From positions 1 through 12,731 of the forward strand of contig JAIRWW010000015.1 in assembly GCA_031268685.1 (NCBI GenBank): 12,731 nucleotides of DNA, read 5' to 3'. The position numbers and the translations under genes are program-made. Shown here one piece after another: positions 1 to 6,138 of this stretch; position 1 is the first letter of the stretch, and each line of letters opens with the position of its first letter. The notes beneath the pieces were generated by a model. The model worked only from the letters and a program-made list of their open reading frames with translations, did not search any database and had not been told where the DNA came from. This DNA comes from Azoarcus sp. (lineage in GTDB: Bacteria > Pseudomonadota > Gammaproteobacteria > Burkholderiales > Rhodocyclaceae).

Positions 1-1227
1 TCCCCGAAACTCTCTATCAACAGCCGCCACACCGCCAGCCAGAACCTGAACGAAAACATCAACCAGACAGAGTTTTCTCCCACCGCCACGCTGCAAAGCG
101 AATACGGCACCCAATTCAGTCTGTCATGGAACAACAAAATCACCCAGAGCAACCGCGCGGGCTACAGCCGCAACGACGGCGCCAGCTTCACCGTCACCCA
201 ACCGCTGCTGCGCGGCGCAAAGCGGGATGTCGTGACCGCGCCCGTGCGCATGGCCCGTCTGGCCGACCAGATCAACCGGCTGAACCTGAAAGCCACCGTC
301 TCGGGCACAGTCACACAGATCATCATTGCCTACAACGACATGCTGCGTTTCCAGGAGCAATCGCGGCTCAGCAGCCAAGCCCTGATGCGTTCGCGGCGGG
401 AATTGCGCGACATCGAACACATGATCACCGCCGGTTACTGGGGCGACTACGACTTCGTACAAATCGAAGCCGAAATCGCCAACCATGAACTCTCACTCGA
501 AGAAACTACAAACCAACTCGATACCGGACGCCGCAAACTGACGCATTTGCTGGGGCTGGACCCGGAGGCGAAAATACGCGCCACCGACCCGCTCGAAGTC
601 CACCACATCAAAATCGGCCTTGCCCAAGCACTTGCCGCCGCACGCGAGCGCCAACCTGCATACCTGATGCAGAACATTGCTTCCGAACAGGCCGGCATCA
701 AGCTTGCCGTGGCGCGCGACCAGCAACAATGGGATGTTTCGCTGGTCGGCGGCAGCAGCCAGGCCCGCGACCGCTTCATGGGCGCCAATGGCTCCCAAAC
801 CAGCGAAAACCGGGAAAACCACGCCGGCATTAAAATCGACATTCCCTTTGGCGACACATCCCGGCGTCAAACCGAAGTCCGCGCCCGCGTGGAAGCCAAA
901 ACACAAAACGAACTTCTGATCGAAGCGCGGCAGACGCTGGAACGCGAGGTCGGCGACATTGTGCGCGACCTCGATACGCGCTGGCGTCAATATGAGACCG
1001 CCCGGCGCGCCTTCGATCTATCACACCGCAAGCTGGAAATCGAACGCGAAAAACTGCAAGGCGGTCTCTCCAGCAGTGTCCGGATACTGGCCTGCGAATC
1101 CGATCTGCGCAACGCCGAAACAGCCCGCCTCAGCGCACTGCTTGCCTACCGCAACGCGCAGGCGACGCTGGACCGCGTGCAGGGCACCACGCTGGAGAGT
1201 TGGGAAATCATGCTCAACGACGACTGA
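1..1227 (+). CDS. TolC-family outer-membrane efflux/secretion channel protein (5'-truncated by window edge)
   Basis: The frame is open from the first base to the TGA at 1225-1227 and gives 408 residues; the start codon and signal peptide lie outside the window. Seen: a short repeat-like N-terminal stretch rich in Asn, Thr and Ser, then the phrase VTQPLLRGA (about residues 66-74), which is typical of TolC/OprM-type outer-membrane factors just before the first long helix. Two long helical segments follow, rich in Glu, Arg, Ala and Gln (about residues 85-180 and 300-400), separated by a Gly/Ser-rich strand region near 240-285. This is the alternating helix/beta-barrel layout of outer-membrane efflux proteins. 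Such trimers form the exit duct for tripartite efflux pumps or type I secretion. No membrane-fusion or inner-membrane partner lies in the window, so the substrate is unknown. A single Cys at about residue 365 sits in the second helical half. Family call is firm; the specific system is not. Confidence 0.88.
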   Translation, partial: SPKLSINSRHTASQNLNENINQTEFSPTATLQSEYGTQFSLSWNNKITQSNRAGYSRNDGASFTVTQPLLRGAKRDVVTAPVRMARLADQINRLNLKATVSGTVTQIIIAYNDMLRFQEQSRLSSQALMRSRRELRDIEHMITAGYWGDYDFVQIEAEIANHELSLEETTNQLDTGRRKLTHLLGLDPEAKIRATDPLEVHHIKIGLAQALAAARERQPAYLMQNIASEQAGIKLAVARDQQQWDVSLVGGSSQARDRFMGANGSQTSENRENHAGIKIDIPFGDTSRRQTEVRARVEAKTQNELLIEARQTLEREVGDIVRDLDTRWRQYETARRAFDLSHRKLEIEREKLQGGLSSSVRILACESDLRNAETARLSALLAYRNAQATLDRVQGTTLESWEIMLNDD

Positions 1228-1233
1228 AGCCGA

Positions 1234-1264
1234 CGGAAACCCAATCCGCGTAAACCGGTTTCCG
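1234..1264 (+). terminator. Possible hairpin just after the TolC-family gene
   Basis: CGGAAACC (1234-1241) and GGTTTCCG (1257-1264) are perfect inverted repeats with a 15-nt loop, starting 7 nt after the stop codon. No T-tract follows, so this is not a canonical intrinsic terminator. It could be a 3'-end-protecting stem or part of a Rho-dependent end. Confidence 0.3.
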
Positions 1265-1365
1265 CCCGCTCAGGCTGAAATGGCCGTTGCCCTTGATTCC
1301 ACGGGAAATACCCTTCCTTTTCGTTTCGGCAAACCAAGGGCAAACAGCGTCGTTCAGGGCATCCC

Positions 1366-1989
1366 TTACTGCGCCGGGACAGCTACGTCGAAAGTAATCT
1401 TGTCGTAATCGAACGGGGTGAGTCCGGCATTTCGCACATAGATCGAAAACTCGCCTTCGGGCAGGGACACCTGAATAGGCACGCTGATCCATCTGTTTTT
1501 GGGACGCACGCGCGAGTTGACAAAACTGGCGTTGACCCGGGGATCGAGGCTGGATGCCAGCGGCGAGGTTACGACAGGCCGATACGCGTGGCTGCCCTGA
1601 ACAACCTGCAACTCAATGCGCGCATCAGGATACGCAGTGGAGTACCAGACCCAGGCCGTGTAGTTCCCCGCACTGGCGACTTCCGCGCGATGTTCGACAG
1701 CCCCGCGGTAAGTGAAATTGCCGATAAACACGCCGCCGCTGGAGCCAGTGTAAAAATCCAAGGGCCAAACGCCGCTTGCTTCCTTGTCAGTAATGACAAG
1801 AGGTTGGAAGACGTTGTAGTAATACAAATGGAAAGGATAGTACTGGTAGGGATACCACGTACCAGAATGGCGATAGCCATGTTCAGCCTCGAAGCTTGCT
1901 CCAGGAACAATCTTCTTATAGGCATGTGCGCTGATGGGCATGGCAAGGCCCAGGGCAATAGCAGTTGCGCCGAGTGCGAGAAGTCTCAT
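1366..1989 (-). CDS. Secreted protein of unknown function, possible CBM6/CBM35-like carbohydrate-binding domain
   Basis: Encodes 207 residues. The ATG at 1989 is preferred over in-frame codons up to 2070: it is preceded by an AAAGGAAAC ribosome-binding site about 9 nt upstream and starts a clean Sec signal peptide (MRLLALGATAIALGLAMPIS, likely cut after AHA, residue 23). The mature part begins with an ASFEAEHGY segment and passes through a strongly aromatic stretch (residues 46-62, eight Tyr plus Trp and Phe). It then shows AGNYTAWVWYST (108-118), WISVPIQVSLPEGEFSIYVRN (about 168-187) and ends with a DYDKITFDV strand. An EAE near the start, a Y-x-W-V-W core strand and a terminal strand carrying Asp are reminiscent of CBM6/35-type galactose-binding folds, but I do not recognise a named family. 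No catalytic domain is present. The codon composition looks less GC-rich by eye than its neighbours. It is monocistronic and divergent from the HD-GYP gene. Export is well supported; sugar binding is inference. Confidence 0.75.
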   Translation of the reverse strand: MRLLALGATAIALGLAMPISAHAYKKIVPGASFEAEHGYRHSGTWYPYQYYPFHLYYYNVFQPLVITDKEASGVWPLDFYTGSSGGVFIGNFTYRGAVEHRAEVASAGNYTAWVWYSTAYPDARIELQVVQGSHAYRPVVTSPLASSLDPRVNASFVNSRVRPKNRWISVPIQVSLPEGEFSIYVRNAGLTPFDYDKITFDVAVPAQ

Positions 1990-2101
1990 GGCAGATGTTT
2001 CCTTTTGTCTGCTTTGGGAGGAAGGTAAGCCTGGATCAGGCAAAACCAGCGAGAGCCGCATAAAAGACATAGGTACTTTTCATTCTCTGTATTGACTTAG
2101 T

Positions 2102-2107
2102 ATTATA
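2102..2107 (-). promoter_or_regulatory. Minus-strand -10 box (TATAAT) for the secreted-protein gene
   Basis: Read on the minus strand, TATAAT is a perfect sigma70 -10 hexamer at 2107-2102, about 110 nt upstream of the ATG at 1989. The hexamer 17 nt farther upstream is AAATAT, a poor -35. That fits a promoter needing an activator, such as one bound at the nearby palindrome. The start point is inferred, not seen. Confidence 0.4.
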
Positions 2108-2136
2108 CAAGTATTTTTTGTGAAATATTTTGCTAT

Positions 2137-2154
2137 CCGTGATATTTATCACGG
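2137..2154. promoter_or_regulatory. CRP/FNR-superfamily-type operator palindrome
   Basis: CCGTGATA-TT-TATCACGG is a perfect 18-bp hyphenated palindrome. Its core GTGAT-N4-ATCAC matches the ideal CRP half-sites (TGTGA-N6-TCACA) except at the outermost bases, and is close to the FNR/DNR pattern (TTGAT-N4-ATCAA). It lies about 30 bp upstream of the minus-strand TATAAT. The binding protein is inferred; the symmetry is directly visible. Confidence 0.5.
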
Positions 2155-2162
2155 CAAATAAA

Positions 2163-2189
2163 ATATTTTTGCAAATGCTGCAAAAATAT
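2163..2189. repeat. Perfect 11-bp inverted repeat (AT-rich hairpin)
   Basis: ATATTTTTGCA (2163-2173) and TGCAAAAATAT (2179-2189) are exact inverted repeats around a 5-nt AATGC loop. The left arm overlaps the outer arm (2160-2168) of the dyad centred on the CRP-like site. It may act as a DNA operator or bendable element; a terminator role is unlikely because no gene ends here. Confidence 0.6.
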
Positions 2190-2353
2190 GATAGCCATAA
2201 TCCGCCTCACCCTGCCGCACACGAACAATTGATCGTAAATATGAACACATAGCGCATGCACCATGCACGCAATCCATTCTCATCTTGCCATCTAGCCTTG
2301 CTCTGTTCATATTTCTCATCCCCCAGAGTTGCCCGGGGCCATAATGCGAATGG

Positions 2354-2359
2354 TAAAAT
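2354..2359 (+). promoter_or_regulatory. Possible extended -10 promoter of the HD-GYP gene
   Basis: TGGTAAAAT (2351-2359) fits an extended -10 (TGn followed by TAAAAT), 27 nt before the ATG at 2387. A TTGCCC sits upstream at a long 19-nt spacing. An alternative pair is TTGCCA (2285-2290) with CATATT (2308-2313), spacer 17. Which one is used cannot be settled by reading. Confidence 0.35.
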
Positions 2360-2386
2360 TTCATTCTTTACGAGTGGGCATTCCGC

Positions 2387-3478
2387 ATGGAAAATACAAT
2401 TTTGATCGTAGACGATAACTTGGCCAGCCTCGAATACATCCGCAGACAATTGCAGGACAACTACCGCGTCATCATGGCGATGTCCGGCGGGCAGGCGTTG
2501 AAAGTCTGCTCCAAAATGCGCCCCGATCTCATCTTGCTGGATATCGATATGCCGGACATGGGTGGGTTCGAAGTCCTGGAACGCTTGGGCGAGACGGCGG
2601 CGCTTGCCACCATTCCAGTTATTTTTCTATCGACAAATCATGATGTTGAGACCGAAATCAAAGGATTTGAATGCGGCGCCGCAGATTTCATCGCCAAACC
2701 AGCCAACAAAAACATCCTCCTGCACCGGATAGGGCATCACCTGCGTTTCCATCGTTACCAGCACATGCTCGAAGAAAACGTTCGGGATCTCGAAGGTGGC
2801 ATCGTGCTCGGACTGGCCGAAATCGTCGAATTCCGCGATGCCTGCACCGGCGGGCACGTCGGGCGCTCAAGCCGGTACGTGCAGCTTTTGGGAGAAACGC
2901 TCAGGAAACAATCCGAAGACCTGGCCGATGCCCTCTCCGAAATCCACCTCGACATGATCGTGCGCGCGGCGCCACTGCACGACATCGGCAAAATCGGCAT
3001 CCGCGACCAGATATTGCTAAAACCGGGGCCGCTCGGCAAAGGCGAGTTTGAAATCATGAAAACGCACGCCGCGCTCGGAGGCGAAATTCTCCGGCGCATG
3101 TTTTGGCGCACGCCCATGCAGCATTACCTCAAATTCGCCATCCAGATTGCCGAATCGCATCATGAACGATTCGATGGCACGGGCTACCCCAAAGGCTTGC
3201 ATGGCGAAGAAATTCCTTTATGCGCACGCATAATGGCTGTGGCCGACGTCTACGACGCCGTGACCGACAACCGTTGCTACCGCCAGGGATTGAGCCATGA
3301 ACAAGCACGGCAAGTCATCGTGGAAGGTTCAGGCACCCATTTCGACCCGCGCCTGATCGACGCCTTCCTGGAAATCGAAACGCAGTTCAAGCACGAATCC
3401 AAACTGTTCCGGAGTGAGCGCGAAAGCGCCGAAGCACGGGCAATGACGATGAGCCTACCGCCCACCGAGGCGGCATGA
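2387..3478 (+). CDS. Response regulator with HD-GYP domain (RpfG-like cyclic-di-GMP phosphodiesterase)
   Basis: Encodes 363 residues: an N-terminal CheY-like receiver (about 3-120) joined by a short helical linker to an HD-GYP domain (about 135-335). Receiver landmarks are the acidic pair D9-D10, phospho-acceptor D52 in LLDIDMP, S82/T83, and K104 in AKPA. HD-GYP landmarks are all present: H157 (GGHVGR), H198-D199 (HDIGK), H227 (KTHAALGGE), H258-H259, the signature HHERFDGTGYP (258-268) and D287 in ADVYD. With every expected metal ligand kept, hydrolysis of c-di-GMP to pGpG or GMP is likely and should be switched by phosphorylation. There is no DNA-binding output. No histidine kinase is encoded nearby, so the partner is orphan. 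A weak GAGTGG ribosome-binding site precedes the ATG. The family is known for control of motility, biofilm and secreted products; the target here is unknown. It is divergent from the secreted-protein gene and convergent with the ssuA-like gene. Confidence 0.93.
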   Translation: MENTILIVDDNLASLEYIRRQLQDNYRVIMAMSGGQALKVCSKMRPDLILLDIDMPDMGGFEVLERLGETAALATIPVIFLSTNHDVETEIKGFECGAADFIAKPANKNILLHRIGHHLRFHRYQHMLEENVRDLEGGIVLGLAEIVEFRDACTGGHVGRSSRYVQLLGETLRKQSEDLADALSEIHLDMIVRAAPLHDIGKIGIRDQILLKPGPLGKGEFEIMKTHAALGGEILRRMFWRTPMQHYLKFAIQIAESHHERFDGTGYPKGLHGEEIPLCARIMAVADVYDAVTDNRCYRQGLSHEQARQVIVEGSGTHFDPRLIDAFLEIETQFKHESKLFRSERESAEARAMTMSLPPTEAA

Positions 3479-3562
3479 GCACAGCATTCCGGCCCCGTAT
3501 CGCGGAAAACTTCCCGTAGCTGTTCGCCTTCGCGCTGTTCACCTTCGTACCGCGCCTCACTT

Positions 3563-4549
3563 TCAGCCGCGCCACACAATTTCACGAATATTTATTCGTT
3601 TCGGAATCAGCTTTTGCTCGAAAAACACATCAGCGGTCTGCTGCTGCTCATCGAGCAATTCTTCAGTGAACCCTGAATGGCCGAATGGCGCGCGCGCAAA
3701 AGCGCGCTGCATGATATGCAAATCCAGGCCTGTACTCTTCGCCGCCAGCCGCGCTACTTCATCGCGGTGCCTGTCGGCCCACTCTATTGTTCCGATTATG
3801 GAATCCAGCGCGGCGCGCAAGGTCGCGGAATGCTTTTGGGCAAAATCCCTGTTGGCAATATAAAAAGATTGGCTGGCGAGCTGCGGAACCTGCTCGGTGC
3901 TGGCAAGCAATCTGGCGCCCAGGCGTTCTTCGGCCAGCGCGTAATACGGGTCCCAGATTACCCAGGCGTCGATCTTGCCGCCGGTGAAAGCGGCGGTGGC
4001 CTCGGCAGGGCCGAGGTAGGTTGGCCGGATGTCCTTGTAAGTCAGCCCGGCGACTTTCAGCGCCTTCAGCAAAATGTTATGGGCGCTCGACCCCTTGCCG
4101 AAGGCGACACGCTTGCCCTTGAGATCGGCCAATGTGCGGATCGGCGAGCCATCGGGCACGAGGATGCCGTGCGGAGAAGAAGGCACCGCAAGCGCATAGA
4201 GAATGTCGCCGCCGCCCGCCTGCGCAAAGATCGGCGGCGTATCGCCCACCGAACCGATATCGATGGAACGAGCCGTAGCAGCTTCCAACATCGGCGGGCC
4301 GAACTGGAATTCGATCCATTCGACCTTATTGACGCCGGTTTTTTGCAAGCTGCTTTCCAGGTCCCGCCGTTCCCTGGAAACAATCAGGATGGCCGTACCT
4401 TTCTGATAGCCCACGCGGAAAGATTCCGGCTTTCCCGCCTGAGCAAAGGCGGGAAAAGGCGCTGACAGGAATGCGGCGGACAAACCGAGCAACTTGCCCA
4501 GCGATGCGCGCTTGCCAGGATTGAGCGAGGAGAAATCCAATTTTTCCAT
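3563..4549 (-). CDS. ssuA: SsuA-type aliphatic sulfonate ABC transporter substrate-binding protein
   Basis: Encodes 328 residues. The ATG at 4549 is chosen because it gives a short basic n-region and a Sec signal peptide (hydrophobic LGKLLGLSAAFLSAPFPAFA, cut near residues 36-38). An in-frame upstream extension to 4762 is Cys/Arg-rich and implausible. The mature part shows the SsuA/NMT1-like pattern: FRVGYQKGTAILIV (44-57), EFQFGPPMLEA (80-90), DIGSVGDTPPIFAQA (97-111), TLADLKGKRVAFGKGSSAHN (139-158) and GKIDAWVIWDPYYA (191-204). The family binds alkanesulfonates or taurine-like compounds in the periplasm and hands them to SsuBC for sulfur acquisition. No ssuB, ssuC, ssuD or tau genes are in the window, so it is an orphan binding protein here; the rest of the system must lie elsewhere. 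No strong ribosome-binding site is visible. The family call is firm; the exact ligand (sulfonate, taurine or a related molecule) is inferred. Confidence 0.87.
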   Translation of the reverse strand: MEKLDFSSLNPGKRASLGKLLGLSAAFLSAPFPAFAQAGKPESFRVGYQKGTAILIVSRERRDLESSLQKTGVNKVEWIEFQFGPPMLEAATARSIDIGSVGDTPPIFAQAGGGDILYALAVPSSPHGILVPDGSPIRTLADLKGKRVAFGKGSSAHNILLKALKVAGLTYKDIRPTYLGPAEATAAFTGGKIDAWVIWDPYYALAEERLGARLLASTEQVPQLASQSFYIANRDFAQKHSATLRAALDSIIGTIEWADRHRDEVARLAAKSTGLDLHIMQRAFARAPFGHSGFTEELLDEQQQTADVFFEQKLIPKRINIREIVWRG

Positions 4550-4704
4550 ATGAAAACAAAGAGGCGTTGAACGAGGAAACGCGGCGGACAAGGCATTACA
4601 CGGACAGGCAGACCAGCAAGCTGTCAGCAAATGCCGTGCCAGGAACGCATCTCCCCGCCACACGGATGTTTGCTCCGGCATTGCCTCATAAATCGCCTCA
4701 TCTC

Positions 4705-4720
4705 TGTTGCGAATGCAACA
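4705..4720. promoter_or_regulatory. Short palindrome, possible operator
   Basis: TGTTGC-GAAT-GCAACA is a perfect 6-bp inverted repeat with a 4-bp centre, 156 bp upstream of the ssuA-like start. Its size suits a dimeric repressor or LysR-type site, but 6-bp arms also occur by chance. Confidence 0.25.
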
Positions 4721-4795
4721 CCCTGTCTGCTGCAAACAGCGAAATTGCCCGCAGCGCAACAATACAAAAAATCGGAACTAGTGCTTTACGTTCTC

Positions 4796-4824
4796 TTGCC
4801 ATGGGTCTGGCTCAAAACTATAAT
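4796..4824 (+). promoter_or_regulatory. Sigma70 promoter for the gamma-carbonic anhydrase/NlpC genes
   Basis: TTGCCA (4796-4801) and TATAAT (4819-4824) are separated by exactly 17 bp, a close match to the sigma70 consensus. Transcription would start near 4831, giving a leader of about 84 nt to the ATG at 4915, which has a GGAGGGAG ribosome-binding site. Confidence 0.7.
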
Positions 4825-4914
4825 AAGCCCCGATTATTTCTTTGGCATTAAAAGACGGGGAGCGCAACGGCTGCGGCGGCAACGACGCAAAACCCCGGAG
4901 GGAGACGAACGAAC

Positions 4915-5463
4915 ATGGGTATTTACGCTCTGGACGGGAGCAGACCCCGTATCGGCGAAGACTGTTGGATCGCCCACACCGCGACGGTAATCGGGGATGT
5001 GCGGCTCGGCCGCGACGCGAGCATCTGGTACAACGTAGTGATCCGCGGCGACAATGCACCGATAGCCATCGGCGACGGAACCAACATTCAGGACGGTGCG
5101 GTCTTGCACAACGACGAGGGCGTGCCGCTGGCGATAGGAGCGAACGTCACAGTTGGGCACATGGCGATGTTGCACGGCTGCACTATCGGCGACGGCTGCC
5201 TGATCGGCATCGGCGCGGTCGTCCTCAACCACGCCGTGTTGGGCAGGGATTGCCTGATCGGCGCAAATGCGCTGATTCCCGAAGGCAAGACGATTCCGGA
5301 TCGCTCTCTGGTGGTGGGTTCGCCTGGGCGGGTGCTGCGTACTTTGACAGACGATGAAATTGACCGCCTTCGCATCAATGCCCGGCATTACGTCGAAAAT
5401 GCCCGCCGCTTCCGGGCAGGACTGGTCGAACTGGATGCCTCTTTCGCCAATGCCACCAACTGA
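4915..5463 (+). CDS. Gamma-class carbonic anhydrase family protein (left-handed beta-helix hexapeptide protein)
   Basis: Encodes 182 residues, the usual size for the YrdA/PaaY/Cam-like group. The start is supported by a GGAGGGAG ribosome-binding site about 11 nt upstream. From about residue 10 to 130 it shows hexapeptide repeats of the form (I/V/L)GxxxxI (IGEDCWI, IGDVRLG, IGDGTNI, IGANVTV, IGDGCLI), the mark of a trimeric left-handed beta-helix. Candidate zinc or iron ligands are H65 (AVLHND), H82 and H87 (VGHMAMLHGC), spaced as in gamma-carbonic anhydrases, where His from adjacent subunits shares the metal. A C-terminal helix (about 145-180) packs along the helix as in this family. Reversible CO2 hydration is the family reaction, but many YrdA-like members show weak or no measured activity, so function is uncertain. 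Its 3' end overlaps the next gene, suggesting translational coupling. Confidence 0.88.
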   Translation: MGIYALDGSRPRIGEDCWIAHTATVIGDVRLGRDASIWYNVVIRGDNAPIAIGDGTNIQDGAVLHNDEGVPLAIGANVTVGHMAMLHGCTIGDGCLIGIGAVVLNHAVLGRDCLIGANALIPEGKTIPDRSLVVGSPGRVLRTLTDDEIDRLRINARHYVENARRFRAGLVELDASFANATN

Positions 5464-6013
5464 AACCGTCCGCAGACTGGCGCGCGCCGCCCTGCCCTTG
5501 CTGGCATGCGCAGTCATCAGCGCTTGCAGCATGATGCCAGCGAATTACACCAACATGCTCGACGACGATGAGCGCCCGTCTCCATTCGCAAAATATTTCG
5601 TCCTGGACGATCCCGTCCATCGCCAGGAAATCGTGCTGCGCGCTTTTGATCTGCTCGGGGTCGATTACCGCTGGGGCGGCAACGACCCGGCAAGCGGCAT
5701 GGATTGCAGCGGCATGGTGCGCTATCTGGTGGAACGGACGAGTGGGCGCCAGCTCCCGCACCATGCGGCGAGCATTGCCAAGGTCACCCGCCCAATCAAA
5801 CGGCACGAGCTTGCGCCGGGCGATCTCGTCTTTTTCAACACGCTAGGCCGCCGCCATTCGCACATGGGTATCTACATTGGCGACAACCGCTTCATCCACG
5901 CCCCGACTACCGGGCAAAAAGTGCGCATCGAACGGCTCAACACCCGTTATTACGCCAAACGCCTTGACGGCTTGCATACTTTTGCACAAAAAACCGAAGA
6001 GCCGGGCCAATAG
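5450..6013 (+). CDS. NlpC/P60 family lipoprotein, putative cell-wall endopeptidase
   Basis: Encodes 187 residues from ATG 5450, overlapping the carbonic-anhydrase-like gene by 14 nt in another frame. An alternative ATG at 5435 adds five residues. Both lack a clear ribosome-binding site, so coupled translation is likely. The N-terminus is a lipoprotein signal: RR at 8-9, a hydrophobic stretch, and the lipobox VISAC with C26 as the acylated residue. The C-terminal NlpC/P60 domain (about 57-180) has the catalytic triad arrangement: C86 in the MDCSGMVRYL motif, H138 in HSHMGIYIG, and polar H150 in FIHAP. The preceding YRWGGNDP is also typical. Family members cleave the D-Glu-to-diamino-acid bond of peptidoglycan stem peptides, as Spr/MepS-like enzymes do in the periplasm. 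No SH3 or LysM domain is present. A role in cell-wall expansion or remodelling is inferred from the family only. Confidence 0.88.
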   Translation: MPPTETVRRLARAALPLLACAVISACSMMPANYTNMLDDDERPSPFAKYFVLDDPVHRQEIVLRAFDLLGVDYRWGGNDPASGMDCSGMVRYLVERTSGRQLPHHAASIAKVTRPIKRHELAPGDLVFFNTLGRRHSHMGIYIGDNRFIHAPTTGQKVRIERLNTRYYAKRLDGLHTFAQKTEEPGQ

Positions 6014-6086
6014 CCTTCCAGCCGCAAGGCAACGGCAGTATTCCGGCATGTGAAGGAAAGCTCCCGCAGCCTTTCACGGGAAAATG

Positions 6087-6112
6087 CGGGGCGAGACTAA
6101 GCTTTCTCCCCG
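6087..6112 (+). promoter_or_regulatory. Hairpin in the region upstream of ettA
   Basis: CGGGGCGA (6087-6094) pairs with TCTCCCCG (6105-6112) with one mismatch and a 10-nt loop. It ends 26 nt before the ettA start. It could be a leader structure or a weak terminator of the upstream pair; no T-tract follows. Confidence 0.25.
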
Positions 6113-6138
6113 AAACAACAGGAAACCACAGGTCAACA

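Larger units (their letters stand above)
1990..2386. other. Divergent AT-rich intergenic region with nested palindromes
   Basis: This 397-bp gap separates the secreted-protein gene (-) from the HD-GYP gene (+). Its part at about 2070-2200 is far more AT-rich than anything else in the window. It contains a TATAAT on the minus strand, a CRP-like palindrome, an overlapping 11-bp-stem hairpin, and an extended -10 next to the HD-GYP start. Between 2191 and 2280 there is no obvious gene; a tandem CATGCAC repeat lies at 2255-2268. Confidence 0.7.
4550..4914. other. Intergenic region between divergent ssuA-like and carbonic-anhydrase-like genes
   Basis: This 365-bp gap holds no convincing gene. On the plus side it contains a near-consensus sigma70 promoter (4796-4824). 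About 90 bp before that is a perfect short palindrome (4705-4720). I could not identify a clear minus-strand promoter for the ssuA-like gene. Confidence 0.6.

Noticed and set aside
1287..1343. Inverted repeat TTGCCCTTG / CAAGGGCAA between the TolC-family and secreted-protein genes as a terminator
   Set aside because: The 39-nt spacing and absence of a T-tract make a functional hairpin terminator doubtful.
2255..2268. Tandem CATGCAC-CATGCAC
   Set aside because: Exact but only 7 bp twice, with no relation to a promoter that I can show.
3519..3548. Two tandem imperfect 15-bp repeats (GCTGTTCGCCTTCGC type) between convergent genes
   Set aside because: Only two copies with 13 of 15 matches; too little to call a repeat element or CRISPR.
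4550..4762. N-terminal extension of the ssuA-like protein
   Set aside because: The added 71 residues are Cys/Arg-rich and precede a proper signal peptide, which would then be internal.
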